Source: DASSWB01 sp035705495 (lineage in GTDB: Bacteria; Bacteroidota; Bacteroidia; Flavobacteriales; Flavobacteriaceae). From it: 50,813 nucleotides of DNA. The notes beneath the pieces are model-generated. The model was not told the DNA's origin and did no database searches. It was given only the letters and a program-made list of their open reading frames with translations. The stretch spans positions 1 through 50,813 of the forward strand of contig DASSWB010000046.1 of the NCBI GenBank assembly GCA_035705495.1, in the 5' to 3' direction. Position numbers and translations under genes: made by a program. Every line of letters starts with the position of its first letter. Position 1 is the stretch's first letter. This document shows positions 25,116-34,913 of the stretch, piece by piece.

Positions 25116-26726
25116 ATGAAAAAGATTTTGAAGCATTCTTTTTACGTTTTTTTCATATTACTGCTTTTTATTCAATGTGCTAAACGCGGAACGCCCACTG
25201 GTGGGCCCGAAGATGAGTTGCCTCCAACGTTTATACGCGCCACTCCTAATAATTATTCCACCAATTTTAATGCGGAAGAAATCCGAATTTATTTTGACGA
25301 ATATGTAAAACTTGAGAACTCACAAAAACAGATTATCATTTCCCCCCCAATGGATCCCGCTCCCACCATCACTCCGCTGGGAACTGCGAGTAAATATATT
25401 CGAATTCAGATTAACGATACGTTAGCGGAGAACACTACTTATGTAATTAATTTTGGAAGGAGCATCGTAGATAACAATGCCGCAAATCCATTGCCTTTTT
25501 TTAAGTATATTTTTTCAGCGGGAAGCGCCATTGACTCCCTAAGTGTATCGGGTGAAATTAAGGATGCTTTCGAAAGAATTCCTGACTCTTATGTATCGGT
25601 AATGCTTTATGAGGTAGATTCAACTTATACGGATTCTATTATCTATAACGAAGTCCCGAGGTACATTACAAATACATTGGACAGTGCTACAACATTTCAA
25701 CTTACCAATTTGAAGGCGGGAACCTATCAGTTAATCGCTTTAAAAGACAAGAACAACAACTACAAGTATGAACCCACGATCGATAAAATTGGTTATGCTT
25801 CAGAGCCGATAGAAATTCCGACAGAAAATATTTTTTCGCTTGAATTATATCCCGAAACACCCGAATTTGAAATAACCAAACCTGCTCATCTTGCAGCGCA
25901 ACATTTAATTTTTGGATACAAAGGTGAAATCGATTTGAAGCGTATAGAAATATTACAAACACCTGTTCAAAAGAACTTTGAATATCGAATTTTTCAAGAT
26001 CAGAAAACCGATACCTTACATTATTTCTACAAACCTAAAATCACCGCTGATAGCTTAAACTTTGAAATTATACATCATAACTATGCTGAAGAAGTAAGCG
26101 TAAAATTGAAAGAATTGGAAAAGGATTCCCTGCTCTTGGATATTTTACCGAAGAATGAAATCGGCTTCAATGATAGTCTGATTATATCTGGAAATATTCC
26201 TTTAGAGATACAAGACGAAAAGCTGTTCAATCTTTACGATAAAGATTCCTTGCCCGTAGCGTTTACTGCGGAAATGCTGGAGTACCAGAATAAGATTTTT
26301 ATCGATTTCGAAAAATCTGAAAATCAAGTTTACAGGTTTGAAGCATTACCAGGGGCAATCACGGATTTTTTTGGCTCAAAAAACGACAGTATTTCACATG
26401 GTCTCAAAACAAAAGAATATTCCGATTATGGGAATTTGTTCTTTTCAGTGCAAAACCTACCGAAACATCAGGTTATTCTTCAATTGGTGAATTCAAAAAA
26501 AGAAGTTGTAATGCAAAAGATCGGAAAGACCCTGAATAGTTTCGAATTTCTAAATATAAAACCAGCAAAGTATTTTTTGCGGATAATTTTTGACACGAAT
26601 GAAAACGGACAATGGGATGCAGGAAATTTTCTTAAAAAAATTCAGCCAGAGAAAGTGATTTATTTTCCCAATGAATTGGATATTCGAGCAAATTGGGATG
26701 TGTCGGAAACCTTTATTTTAGAATAA
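25116..26726 (+). CDS. Ig-like (Big_5) domain lipoprotein
   Basis: The 536-residue protein has a lipobox ending at Cys21 (LFIQC) followed by KRGTPTGGPEDELPPTFIRA, the typical opening of a Bacteroidetes lipoprotein family with a bacterial Ig-like Big_5 domain (about 35-130; EIRIYFDEYVKLENSQKQ, NTTYVINFGRSIVDNN). A central repeat-like beta region and a C-terminal segment (PAKYFLRIIFDTNENGQWDAGNF) follow, both of the kind used in envelope binding proteins. Function is unknown. Its last 14 bases overlap the 3' end of the convergent nitrilase gene. Confidence 0.82.
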   Translation: MKKILKHSFYVFFILLLFIQCAKRGTPTGGPEDELPPTFIRATPNNYSTNFNAEEIRIYFDEYVKLENSQKQIIISPPMDPAPTITPLGTASKYIRIQINDTLAENTTYVINFGRSIVDNNAANPLPFFKYIFSAGSAIDSLSVSGEIKDAFERIPDSYVSVMLYEVDSTYTDSIIYNEVPRYITNTLDSATTFQLTNLKAGTYQLIALKDKNNNYKYEPTIDKIGYASEPIEIPTENIFSLELYPETPEFEITKPAHLAAQHLIFGYKGEIDLKRIEILQTPVQKNFEYRIFQDQKTDTLHYFYKPKITADSLNFEIIHHNYAEEVSVKLKELEKDSLLLDILPKNEIGFNDSLIISGNIPLEIQDEKLFNLYDKDSLPVAFTAEMLEYQNKIFIDFEKSENQVYRFEALPGAITDFFGSKNDSISHGLKTKEYSDYGNLFFSVQNLPKHQVILQLVNSKKEVVMQKIGKTLNSFEFLNIKPAKYFLRIIFDTNENGQWDAGNFLKKIQPEKVIYFPNELDIRANWDVSETFILE

Positions 26727-27489
26727 ACTCATCCCGATCATCTAAAAATCTAAATTTATTCCTTTTGTTTTTTAAATCCGTTTTGGATAATGCTGCTTCT
26801 ATAATATTGGGCGAATTAGCTGGTTTTGAACATTCATTCCCCATGCTATCCCAGACAATGGAATGACCCGAATATTGTATGTTGTTTTCATCCAATCCAA
26901 TTCTATTGATGCCAGCGCAATAACTCATGTTTTCAATTGCCCTTGCTTTTAAAAGAACGTCCCACGCTTTAATTCTTGTTTGTGGCCAGTTTGCGACGTA
27001 AATCAACAAATCAAAATCTTCATTATTTCGCGACCATACAGGAAATCTCAGATCGTAACAGATCAACGGACAAATTTTCCAACCTTTATAATTGACCACG
27101 AGTCTTTCCTTTCCGGACGCATAGATTTTATCTTCTCCAGCCAACGTAAAAGTATGTCTTTTGTTATAGGTGAAAAAAGTTCCGTCAGGAAGAACGAAAT
27201 ATAACCGGTTGTAAAATAGATCGTTCTCTTTTACAATGATACTTCCCGTTATTGCTGCGGAATTTTCCCGTGCCATTTTTTGCATCCACAAAAATGTTGA
27301 TCCATTTGGTTCTTCCGCACACTTTTCGGCGTTCATTGAAAATCCAGTGGTGAACATTTCGGGAAGAATTATTAAATCCGAGGCACTTTTGAGATCATTA
27401 ATGATTTTTTCAAAATTGTTTTTGTTCTCTATGGGATTCTCCCACTCCAGTTCTGTTTGGATGAGTGTAATATTCAATATCTCATGCAT
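26713..27489 (-). CDS. Nitrilase-family amidohydrolase (omega-amidase type)
   Basis: The 258-residue cytoplasmic enzyme has the complete Glu-Lys-Cys triad: Glu44 in LPEMF, Lys110 in YNKRHTF and Cys144 in ICYDLRFP. Size and the YNKRHTF/CYDLRFPVW motifs match the YafV/Nit2-like branch, which hydrolyses alpha-keto-amides such as 2-oxoglutaramate or 2-oxosuccinamate; the exact substrate is an inference. It begins 24 bases beyond the terminator hairpin of the upstream OmpA/PD40 gene on the same strand. A TATCTTTA sequence beside that terminator's T-run may act as its -7 box. Its 3' end overlaps the lipoprotein gene by 14 bases on the opposite strand. Confidence 0.9.
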   Translation of the reverse strand: MHEILNITLIQTELEWENPIENKNNFEKIINDLKSASDLIILPEMFTTGFSMNAEKCAEEPNGSTFLWMQKMARENSAAITGSIIVKENDLFYNRLYFVLPDGTFFTYNKRHTFTLAGEDKIYASGKERLVVNYKGWKICPLICYDLRFPVWSRNNEDFDLLIYVANWPQTRIKAWDVLLKARAIENMSYCAGINRIGLDENNIQYSGHSIVWDSMGNECSKPANSPNIIEAALSKTDLKNKRNKFRFLDDRDEFILK

Positions 27490-27513
27490 CGCAATCGTAT
27501 TTTTTTAAAGATA

Positions 27514-27541
27514 AAAAAAGCTCCGGAAATTCCGGAGCTTT
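27514..27541 (-). terminator. Rho-independent terminator after the OmpA/PD40 gene
   Basis: AAAGCTCCGG pairs with CCGGAGCTTT around a five-base loop, followed on the minus strand by a T-run. It closes the four-gene surface operon, 33 bases after its last stop codon. Confidence 0.88.
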
Positions 27542-27574
27542 GGTTATCAACTAAAGGTTGGTTAGTAATAACCT

Positions 27575-29494
27575 TTATTCTTGAACATCAGATTCAGCTT
27601 CCTGAACGATTTTAAATTCAGAACGTCTGTTTGTTTGATGTTGTTCATTACTACAGTTGCTACCGCAATCGACTTTAGGCTCGGATTCTCCTTTTCCTTC
27701 ACCAGAAATTCTTGCAGCGTCTATGCCTTTCGAAATTACGTATTGAACGGTACTCTTTGCTCTTCTATCAGATAATTGCTGATTATAGGTAGCACTTCCT
27801 CTACTATCAGTATGTCCGTAAACCTGAATCTTCATCTCTGGATATTTCTGCATCACTTGAACCAGTTTATCAAGTTCAAATGCCGCTTGTGCAGTAATGT
27901 TTGATTTGTCAAATTCGAACAATATTGGGTTTAATATTACTTCTTCTTCCGTAATAATTACCTCGATTGGGCTAAGTCCGATGTTAACCGTTACACTGCT
28001 TTCTTCAGTTTTATCGACCGTTACAGACTTGCTTTCATAATCCGTAAGATTTGTTTGCATCACATAAACCTGATCACAATCAACCTCAAAACTCACAGTA
28101 CCATCAGCACCCGTAGTTCTTGACGCCAATTGATTTTCCATTTCGTCATACAGTGTAACCGTTGCTCCAGAAAGCGGTTCGTTGGTATTGATATCCATTA
28201 CAGAGGCAATCAATTCCAATTCGCAGAGAGGTTCAAGTTGTTTCACTTTAAAAATTTCATCGTTAGGTTTTTCAGCCGCAGCAGTCTCCCTGTTTGAACT
28301 CACATAACCTTCCTGAGTTTCTTCATTAATAGTAAACGAAAGATCATCTCCAGCACTGTTAACTGGTTTCCCAATATTTTCTGGTTTTGAAAAACCGTCT
28401 CCATCTGCTTCAGCATAAAAAACATCCAAGCCTCCCAAACCAAGATGGCCGGTACTTGAAAAGTATAAAGTTCCTGTTGTACTGATGAAAGGAGTATTTT
28501 CTTTTCCAGCGGTATTGATTCGGCTTCCCAAATTTTCTGGTTCCCCGAAAGATCCGTCTTCATTAATTGCCACTTTATAAATGTCTGATCCTCCCTGACC
28601 TCCCGGCATATCGCTTACGAAGTATAATGTTTTACCATCAGGACTTAACGCTGGGTGTCCGAAGGAATAATCGGATGTGCTAAAAGACACTTTACGCACA
28701 TCTTTCCATTTTCCGTTTACCAAATCAGCTGAAAACAATTGAATCTGACCTACACCATTGTCTGCACTTTCATAGTCACCATCTTCATAATCTGTTCGAT
28801 CAAAATACATTTTTGTTCCATCAGCAGTTATGGTAAGTGTTCCTTCGTGATAGGTTGTATTAATGTCACCATCAATCTGAACCGGTTCTCCCATTTCTCC
28901 GTTTTCCATGTTGGCCACAAAAATATCCAGCGTGGGCTCTCCTGTCCATCCGTATGTTTTTCTACTTTCATTTCTGGCAGAAGAGAAGAAAAATTGACTT
29001 CCTTTTTCAAAAGCACCAAAATCTGAGTATGGTGAATTTATTGGCAATTTTTCAACAGAAAATTTCTCTTCTTTTTCTAGTAATCTTGGGAGGTAGTTCG
29101 GATTTTCCAAAAATTGTACAGCACGATCATCATTCGGTGCCATTTGTGCAAATTTGTGCATCATTTCATTGGATTTCCCGAACTTTTGATTTGCCTTTAG
29201 CATTTGAGAATAACGGAAAACATCTTCGCTATCTACAATATCAGAATCTATAATCATTGCATAAAAGCGTTCAGCTTCTTTTGTGTTATAGATATTGTAA
29301 TTGGCTTCCGCTAATTGTTTGTATACATAATCGCTTGCCTTACCTTTTTCCACCAATTTGTTATAATCCTCGATTGCTTCTACATATTCCAAGCGATCAA
29401 AATGTTTATCGGCATCTTTGGTATCATCGTTCTGAGCAGCGGCTGTAAAACAACCAACTACTGATAACATTAAAATAATATAAAGTTTTTTCAT
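27575..29494 (-). CDS. OmpA-family protein with TPR-like, PD40 and CarboxypepD_reg regions
   Basis: The 639-residue envelope protein has a signal peptide (cut after about residue 21, AAAQ). A helical TPR-like region at about 22-115 is followed by WD40-like PD40 beta-propeller strands at about 165-400 (GHPALSPDGKTLYFVSDMPGGQGGSDIY; NTPFISTTGTLYFSST). A carboxypeptidase-regulatory-like Ig domain lies at about 430-520, and a C-terminal OmpA peptidoglycan-binding domain at about 530-630 (VYGHTDSRGSATYNQQLSDRRA, NRRSEFKIV). This architecture recurs beside PorP/SprF genes in gliding bacteria. It lies 21 bases after the PorP/SprF gene and probably anchors the surface complex to peptidoglycan. Confidence 0.92.
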   Translation of the reverse strand: MKKLYIILMLSVVGCFTAAAQNDDTKDADKHFDRLEYVEAIEDYNKLVEKGKASDYVYKQLAEANYNIYNTKEAERFYAMIIDSDIVDSEDVFRYSQMLKANQKFGKSNEMMHKFAQMAPNDDRAVQFLENPNYLPRLLEKEEKFSVEKLPINSPYSDFGAFEKGSQFFFSSARNESRKTYGWTGEPTLDIFVANMENGEMGEPVQIDGDINTTYHEGTLTITADGTKMYFDRTDYEDGDYESADNGVGQIQLFSADLVNGKWKDVRKVSFSTSDYSFGHPALSPDGKTLYFVSDMPGGQGGSDIYKVAINEDGSFGEPENLGSRINTAGKENTPFISTTGTLYFSSTGHLGLGGLDVFYAEADGDGFSKPENIGKPVNSAGDDLSFTINEETQEGYVSSNRETAAAEKPNDEIFKVKQLEPLCELELIASVMDINTNEPLSGATVTLYDEMENQLASRTTGADGTVSFEVDCDQVYVMQTNLTDYESKSVTVDKTEESSVTVNIGLSPIEVIITEEEVILNPILFEFDKSNITAQAAFELDKLVQVMQKYPEMKIQVYGHTDSRGSATYNQQLSDRRAKSTVQYVISKGIDAARISGEGKGESEPKVDCGSNCSNEQHQTNRRSEFKIVQEAESDVQE

Positions 29495-29515
29495 AATCTT
29501 TTAGTCTTTGTTGGT

Positions 29516-30430
29516 TTAGAAGAATCGAGGTGAACGATATACTTTTTGGTTAAAGAATATATCAAATATTAAAAACGCTTCATATGATGCGGAAGCTTGT
29601 TCATTAATATCAGAAAGTACATGGTCATACGCAAATCCTGCTTGAACCCAATCGGTTATTCTGAAATTCACCAAACCACTTACTGCATCATCCAATCTGT
29701 ATGACGCTCCAATTTCGAAACGGTCATAAAATAAGAAGTTTGCGTTGACGTCAAAAGAAACAGGCGCTCCAAAAGCGGTTTTTACCAATGTTGAAGGCTT
29801 GAATTTTGTATTTGGAGAAAGTTGGAAAACATAACCTGCTGTAGCGAAAAAGTGATTTACCTCGCTTCCAATTTCGGTTCCGTCGACTGTTAAGTGCGTT
29901 GATTTGATAAAGTTGGGGACAGAGAATCCTACGTAATATTTATCACTATACAAGAAAAACCCTGCACCTATATTTGCGAAGGTTTCGTTTGTATTTTCAG
30001 AAAAAGCAATATCCGTGGAGTTCTGCAATTCTAACCCAATAAGTCCCACATCGTGAAAAGTAGCACCCGCTTTAATACCAAAAGCCAGTTTGGTTGCTGA
30101 ACCCAAATTTAAAGTATAAGAGAAATCAGCATAAATATTTGTTTCATTTACAGGACCGTATTTATCTGAAATTGCAGAAAGTCCCAAACCAGTTTTTTCT
30201 CCAATTGGGGAATGGGCAGAAAAAGTAAAGGTTTCAGGTGCTCCATCAAAACCAGACCATTGTTGACGGCCCAGGATTCCGATGGAAAGACTTTCTTTTG
30301 AACCTGCGTAAGCAGGATTCACCACATTCATGTTATACATATATTGTGTGTATTGCGGATCCTGCTGAGCCGCGACGTCCTCGTAAAAAAGAAATCCTGC
30401 GAGACAAAGAAATACATAAATTTTTTTCAT
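29516..30430 (-). CDS. PorP/SprF family type IX secretion membrane protein
   Basis: The 304-residue protein has a signal peptide (cut after about residue 21, DVAAQ) and the family start QDPQYTQYMYNMNVVNPAYAGS. Beta strands continue through to the C-terminal Phe-Phe, as expected for an outer-membrane barrel. PorP/SprF proteins are dedicated partners needed for secretion or surface anchoring of type B T9SS cargo such as SprB. It lies directly downstream of two genes encoding type B cargo and upstream of an OmpA-type anchor, a textbook sprB-sprF-like order. It is a paralogue class, so no specific gene name is given. Confidence 0.93.
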   Translation of the reverse strand: MKKIYVFLCLAGFLFYEDVAAQQDPQYTQYMYNMNVVNPAYAGSKESLSIGILGRQQWSGFDGAPETFTFSAHSPIGEKTGLGLSAISDKYGPVNETNIYADFSYTLNLGSATKLAFGIKAGATFHDVGLIGLELQNSTDIAFSENTNETFANIGAGFFLYSDKYYVGFSVPNFIKSTHLTVDGTEIGSEVNHFFATAGYVFQLSPNTKFKPSTLVKTAFGAPVSFDVNANFLFYDRFEIGASYRLDDAVSGLVNFRITDWVQAGFAYDHVLSDINEQASASYEAFLIFDIFFNQKVYRSPRFF

Positions 30431-30466
30431 TGTGAGATAATTTGATTGTCGTTAAGTTAAGTTGAT

Positions 30467-32620
30467 TTAGTTTTGCCTATTGATATATACCCAACCGGTT
30501 TCTATCTGATTATATACTTGATTTGAGTTATTTAATTTCAAAACATAATAATAAGTTCCGGTAGGCAAGTCGTTTCCATCTTGATCTTGTCCGCAGAATT
30601 CATTTACGTAATCAGACTTTTCATAAACCAAGCGTCCGTGCCTGTTAAATACTTGCAAGCTTTCAATTCCCAATTCATCACTGAGGAATTGTAAATCCAT
30701 GCAATCATTTATATTATCAGAATTAGGTGAAATACCTTCGGGTATGATACAGTTTTCAACTTCGTAATTAGTAACAACGATTTCGTCAGTACCAATACAT
30801 TCATTGTTGTTTACTGAAACTGTATAAGTTCCTTCTTCCAGAATATCTATACTTGCCCCGGAAAAACCAGCTCCAGTTAGTTCAGTTCCATTTAATGACC
30901 AAGTATAAGTAAGGTTTTGTGAAACGTTTGTTGGAGTAGCGTTAAGTTGAACCGTTTCCGATCCGCATTTAAAGAAATCTTCACCTAGGTTTATCACGGG
31001 ACGTTCCCGGAAAGTAACATTTGCCTGACCTCTTACGGTACAACCGTTGATGGTTACATCAACCCAGTAATCTCCATTTTGAGTTACCGTAATTGTTGGG
31101 GTTTGTTCTCCTGTACTCCACATATAGGTTGCGCCGGTAATAACGGGCCATGAAATATTCGGAACGATTTCAAAGGAATCTACTCCACAAGGACTGATTG
31201 GATCTCCCAAATCTACTGTAAAATCAACGAGGTCGAATACTACCTCATCGGTTACTATACATTGATTTCCGGAAACTTCCACGGAATACACCCCGCCGGT
31301 TGTTGCTTCAAACGTACTAGTAGTTTCAGGTTGTTCAACTCCGTCAACAAACCACGTATAGGAAATATTTGTTAATTCATTTTGGTTAATTGGGGTAGCA
31401 TCTAATAAGATTGGTTCCTCAGGACAAATAGGCGAATCTGCACCTAATTCAATTTCCGGATTTGGAAAAAATTCAATAAGCACCTCATCTTGAGCCATAC
31501 ATGTAGATGAATAATACACCTCCACCATATATGTTCCTGTAGTTGTTACATCTAATGAAGTTTCTGTTTCTCCTTCAATTTCCACACCATCCTTATACCA
31601 AATATAAGTGGCGTCAGCAACCTGATTTCCAGATTGTAAGGTTATGGTTTCTCCTTCACAATTGGCGTTTCCAGATTCTAAAAGAATATCAGCTCCCAGA
31701 TCAACATCCCCAATATCGAAACTACCTGCTTTAAGAAAAACGGCGGAATCGAAAGAAGAATCTCCTCTATCCGCTATGACCATTTTCATCGTATAGGTTT
31801 CCCCTGGAATGATAGTGGCTCTGGCAGTTAATGAAATTGTTCGGCCATCAAATTGAAAAGAATTCGAATTATTCGCGCCAAAATTACTTACGTAATACAA
31901 TGGGAAAAAATTTTGATTCTGAATTTCAAAACCACATAATGCCATATCTTCCGTATGAATACTTGCTGTACTCACTGGTACATTATCTGAATTTGGTACG
32001 GAAGCAATATTGGCTCCTCCAAATGGCGCACCAGAATTATCTGCAATACCCGGTCCACTGATCAAAAATGCGAAACCGTCTCTATAATTATCAGAACACT
32101 CAAAATCATCTTCGTACTCTTCCGAAGCAAAAATGAAATCGAAAGCCACCTCATCCAATTGAGATGTAAACGAAAATTCTAAGACTGTGGCATTATTGGT
32201 TGATACAGAAGTACCATATTCATTATTCAACAAAGTCTGCAAGTCGGTATCGCCAACCCAGCTGTCTGGAAAGCCTCCCCCTGCATCTGAACTTCCCGAA
32301 GTATCATTGGGTCCTTCAGCACTGGTCGCAAAACCGGAGGATAAGATAATCCCTTCCTCAAAAGGAAAATTGGTGCCTTCACTATTAAAATAGCCCCAAC
32401 TTCTTTGACTGAGGTTGGTTACGCCCGCTGGATTCTGAGCGATATTCAATAATTCAATATCAACACATTCTAAGCTTCCGCTAAGAAGTACATTTTCAAT
32501 TAATTCTTCCGCAGTATAGTTCGTTTCTGGATCACCTGGATCATTGACAGAAATACTTTGCGCATTTACAGTGATTCCGATAAAGAAAAAGCACCCTAGA
32601 AAAATCAGTTTATGATTCAT
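30467..32620 (-). CDS. T9SS type B surface protein with choice-of-anchor L domain
   Basis: The 717-residue secreted protein has a signal peptide (cut near VNAQ, residue 21). The N-terminal choice-of-anchor L domain is at about 30-300 (EEGIILSSGFATSAEGPND; EFSFTSQLDEVAFDFIFASEEYEDD; MVIADRGDSSFDSAVFL). Four Ig-like beta repeats of about 80-90 residues each follow, rich in Cys and acidic residues (VDLGADILLESGNANCEGE; YTWFVDGVEQ; YMWSTGEQTPTITV; YTWSLNGTEL). The type B (gliding-motility-associated, CHU_C) sorting domain at about 630-717 opens with IPEGISPNSDNINDCMDLQF. Such proteins act as adhesins or matrix proteins. It lies 19 bases after its paralogue and 36 bases before the SprF-type gene. 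Confidence 0.92.
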   Translation of the reverse strand: MNHKLIFLGCFFFIGITVNAQSISVNDPGDPETNYTAEELIENVLLSGSLECVDIELLNIAQNPAGVTNLSQRSWGYFNSEGTNFPFEEGIILSSGFATSAEGPNDTSGSSDAGGGFPDSWVGDTDLQTLLNNEYGTSVSTNNATVLEFSFTSQLDEVAFDFIFASEEYEDDFECSDNYRDGFAFLISGPGIADNSGAPFGGANIASVPNSDNVPVSTASIHTEDMALCGFEIQNQNFFPLYYVSNFGANNSNSFQFDGRTISLTARATIIPGETYTMKMVIADRGDSSFDSAVFLKAGSFDIGDVDLGADILLESGNANCEGETITLQSGNQVADATYIWYKDGVEIEGETETSLDVTTTGTYMVEVYYSSTCMAQDEVLIEFFPNPEIELGADSPICPEEPILLDATPINQNELTNISYTWFVDGVEQPETTSTFEATTGGVYSVEVSGNQCIVTDEVVFDLVDFTVDLGDPISPCGVDSFEIVPNISWPVITGATYMWSTGEQTPTITVTQNGDYWVDVTINGCTVRGQANVTFRERPVINLGEDFFKCGSETVQLNATPTNVSQNLTYTWSLNGTELTGAGFSGASIDILEEGTYTVSVNNNECIGTDEIVVTNYEVENCIIPEGISPNSDNINDCMDLQFLSDELGIESLQVFNRHGRLVYEKSDYVNEFCGQDQDGNDLPTGTYYYVLKLNNSNQVYNQIETGWVYINRQN

Positions 32621-32639
32621 AATAGCTTATTGAACTTGG

Positions 32640-34649
32640 TTAATTTACTTCTCGTACTAAGTACACCCAGCCTGTCTTCACAGCACCATAAACCTCATCC
32701 TGACCGTTGAACTTTATTACGTAATAATAAGTGCCTGTTGGCAAATCTTCACCATCTTGCGTTTGCCCGCACCATTGCTTGACATAATTATTCTGTGTGA
32801 AAACAGAAGTTCCGTATCTATTAAAAATTTCAATACTCTTAATTCCTGTTCTATCAGAAAGGTATTCCAAATCCATGCAATCATTAATTCCATCTGAATT
32901 TCCGGGAGAGATCCCTTCAGGAATACAGAAATCGATAACTTCTACGGTACCCGTACCAGTACAAGCTCCATTAGAAACGGAAAGCGTATAAATACCACTT
33001 TGGTTTACACCCGTTAAAGTTGCTTCGCTTCCTACTTGCACGCCGTCTAAAGTCCATGAATATGTAACATTTCCTGTATCTTCGACAGAAATGCTGGAAT
33101 TTATACTTATTACCTGATTTTCACTTTCACAGAGAGAAATATTTCCACCTAAATCCACAATAATACCGTTTCCTTGAGAAACTTCTATTTGGTCTTGGCC
33201 CTCACATCCATTTACCGTAACGCTAACAGAATAAGTACCAACTTCAGTGATGTTAAGGGTTGCTTCATCTTCTCCTGGCAATACATTGTTGTTCATATAC
33301 CAAACAAAAGTTGATTCGGCTGCAGTGAAATTAGAAGGAGTGGCATCCAATACAACTGGTTCATCAAAACAGGAATTAAAATCTGCACCTAAATCAATGA
33401 TTGGTGTTTCCCCAATCACCACTTCGCTCTGGAAAGTTTCGGTACAATTTCCGTATGTAATATCCACTGTGTAAATCCCACCTGAAGTCGCAGTATATGT
33501 TGCAGCCGTTCCTACCACATTCCCTGCTTCATCTGTCCAAGAGTAAGAGAGCTCGTTTTGATCTAAACTATTATTATTTGGTGTCGCGTTTAATTCTACA
33601 TCAGGTTCACCTTCACACAATTGTACATCTGCTAAATTTCCAGACAAATCTTCTGAGCCATAACTAACAGTTACTTCGTCTTCAACAGGAAAAGTTTCTC
33701 CATCCCCGTCGGTGTAAATTACTTGTGCCGTAAAGGTTTGTGTTTCTCCATTGACCAAACAAACATCTGAAGGATTATCGAGAGAAACAACATTGCCATC
33801 AGCATCCAATAAATTATATACAAAATTAGCTGCATCTGGATCTGGCACAGGTTTAAATCTCCATGCTTCCATGTCTGCCTCCCATAGACCAGTATTACGT
33901 CCTGGAGGTGAAACTCCCAATGTGCCACCTGGGTTTTGGATTCCTATTACGGCATAACCATCGTTCCAACCCGTACATAAAGGTTTTTCCGTAATATAAA
34001 CATCAATATAATTCGAGGTTTCATGAAGTACGATTTGTTGCGTTGTGTTGAATGCATCACAAGAACTTCCAAATTGGGCCACGTCAGTATAATTTACGAC
34101 AAAAGCCCTGAAGGGAGCCTCGCCTGTAACTTCATATTCTATTGTCCCAACCAAGCTGTTATTCATGTCGTTAATATTAAGATCATGAAAAGCTCCAAAA
34201 ATAGCCGCTGTAGGTCCGTTGGCGTTTCCTCCCAGAGTTGGATCCGGAACCAATTGATCTCCGTCAATAGGCCAAGAATTATAGGCATTTGCATAGGCCG
34301 TATTAAAAACAATATCTCCGTTACCACCAATAATTACCTGATTATAAGTTTCGCCATAAAAGGTAAAACCAAAAGGAAGAGCGATAGCAGCCGAATAGGT
34401 ATCATCATTTGATAATCCAGTTGGGTTTGATGTTGGAACAGGATCAAAAGGCAATGAAACAACATTGTAAGCATGTGTCGGTAAGGGATTATACGTCTGT
34501 GTAAAATCCGCGTCTATTTCTACGCACGGTCCCGATAAACAATCCAATTGAACATCTTCTCCTGCATCAACAGTAAAGTCGACTAAGTTCTGTGAACTTA
34601 GTACACCCGTAGAAAAAGCAAAAAGAAGAAAAAGTAGAGGTTTTTTCAT
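32640..34649 (-). CDS. T9SS type B surface protein, paralogue of the downstream gene
   Basis: From the ATG at 34649 the protein has 669 residues, beginning with a clear signal peptide (MKKPLLFLLFAFSTGVLSSQ). The longer frame to 34679 starts on a non-ATG codon and would put ten residues before the signal. The N-terminal region (about 50-270; DDTYSAAIALPFGFTFYGETYN) looks like a nidogen/jelly-roll type beta domain and differs from its neighbour's. The later part has Ig-like repeats (YSWTDEAGN, FVWYMNNN, YSWTLDGVQ) and a type B sorting domain (IPEGISPGNSDGINDCMDLEY to the end) very similar to the neighbour's. It is the first gene of the surface operon. Confidence 0.9.
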   Translation of the reverse strand: MKKPLLFLLFAFSTGVLSSQNLVDFTVDAGEDVQLDCLSGPCVEIDADFTQTYNPLPTHAYNVVSLPFDPVPTSNPTGLSNDDTYSAAIALPFGFTFYGETYNQVIIGGNGDIVFNTAYANAYNSWPIDGDQLVPDPTLGGNANGPTAAIFGAFHDLNINDMNNSLVGTIEYEVTGEAPFRAFVVNYTDVAQFGSSCDAFNTTQQIVLHETSNYIDVYITEKPLCTGWNDGYAVIGIQNPGGTLGVSPPGRNTGLWEADMEAWRFKPVPDPDAANFVYNLLDADGNVVSLDNPSDVCLVNGETQTFTAQVIYTDGDGETFPVEDEVTVSYGSEDLSGNLADVQLCEGEPDVELNATPNNNSLDQNELSYSWTDEAGNVVGTAATYTATSGGIYTVDITYGNCTETFQSEVVIGETPIIDLGADFNSCFDEPVVLDATPSNFTAAESTFVWYMNNNVLPGEDEATLNITEVGTYSVSVTVNGCEGQDQIEVSQGNGIIVDLGGNISLCESENQVISINSSISVEDTGNVTYSWTLDGVQVGSEATLTGVNQSGIYTLSVSNGACTGTGTVEVIDFCIPEGISPGNSDGINDCMDLEYLSDRTGIKSIEIFNRYGTSVFTQNNYVKQWCGQTQDGEDLPTGTYYYVIKFNGQDEVYGAVKTGWVYLVREVN

Positions 34650-34884
34650 ATTAAAATTTTGTTTATAAATGAGAGGCAAAAAGATTAAAAAAAGTTAATA
34701 AAAAAGTAAAATTATGGATTTTTACTTGGAACTACGCAAGCCTGAAAGAAAAAATTAACTTTTTTTTAAATTACAAGGAAAAAACGCATTAAAAAAACTC
34801 TAAATTTTAAGATATAAATGAATTATACGCAAATAATAAATCCTAAATGTTAGCAATAAACAGGAAAAGAGATTTTTATTTAAT

Positions 34885-34892
34885 TATTTTTG
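34885..34892 (+). promoter_or_regulatory. -7 box for hflX
   Basis: TATTTTTG matches TAnnTTTG and lies 21 bases before the ATG at 34914. The expected transcription start near 34899 leaves almost no leader for a start at the TTG at 34905, which supports the ATG. Confidence 0.55.
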
Positions 34893-34913
34893 TTTTTGGG
34901 ATAATTGAACCAC

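Noticed and set aside
34023..34412. 129-codon plus-strand frame
   Set aside because: Antisense to the T9SS type B protein gene; no domain or promoter.
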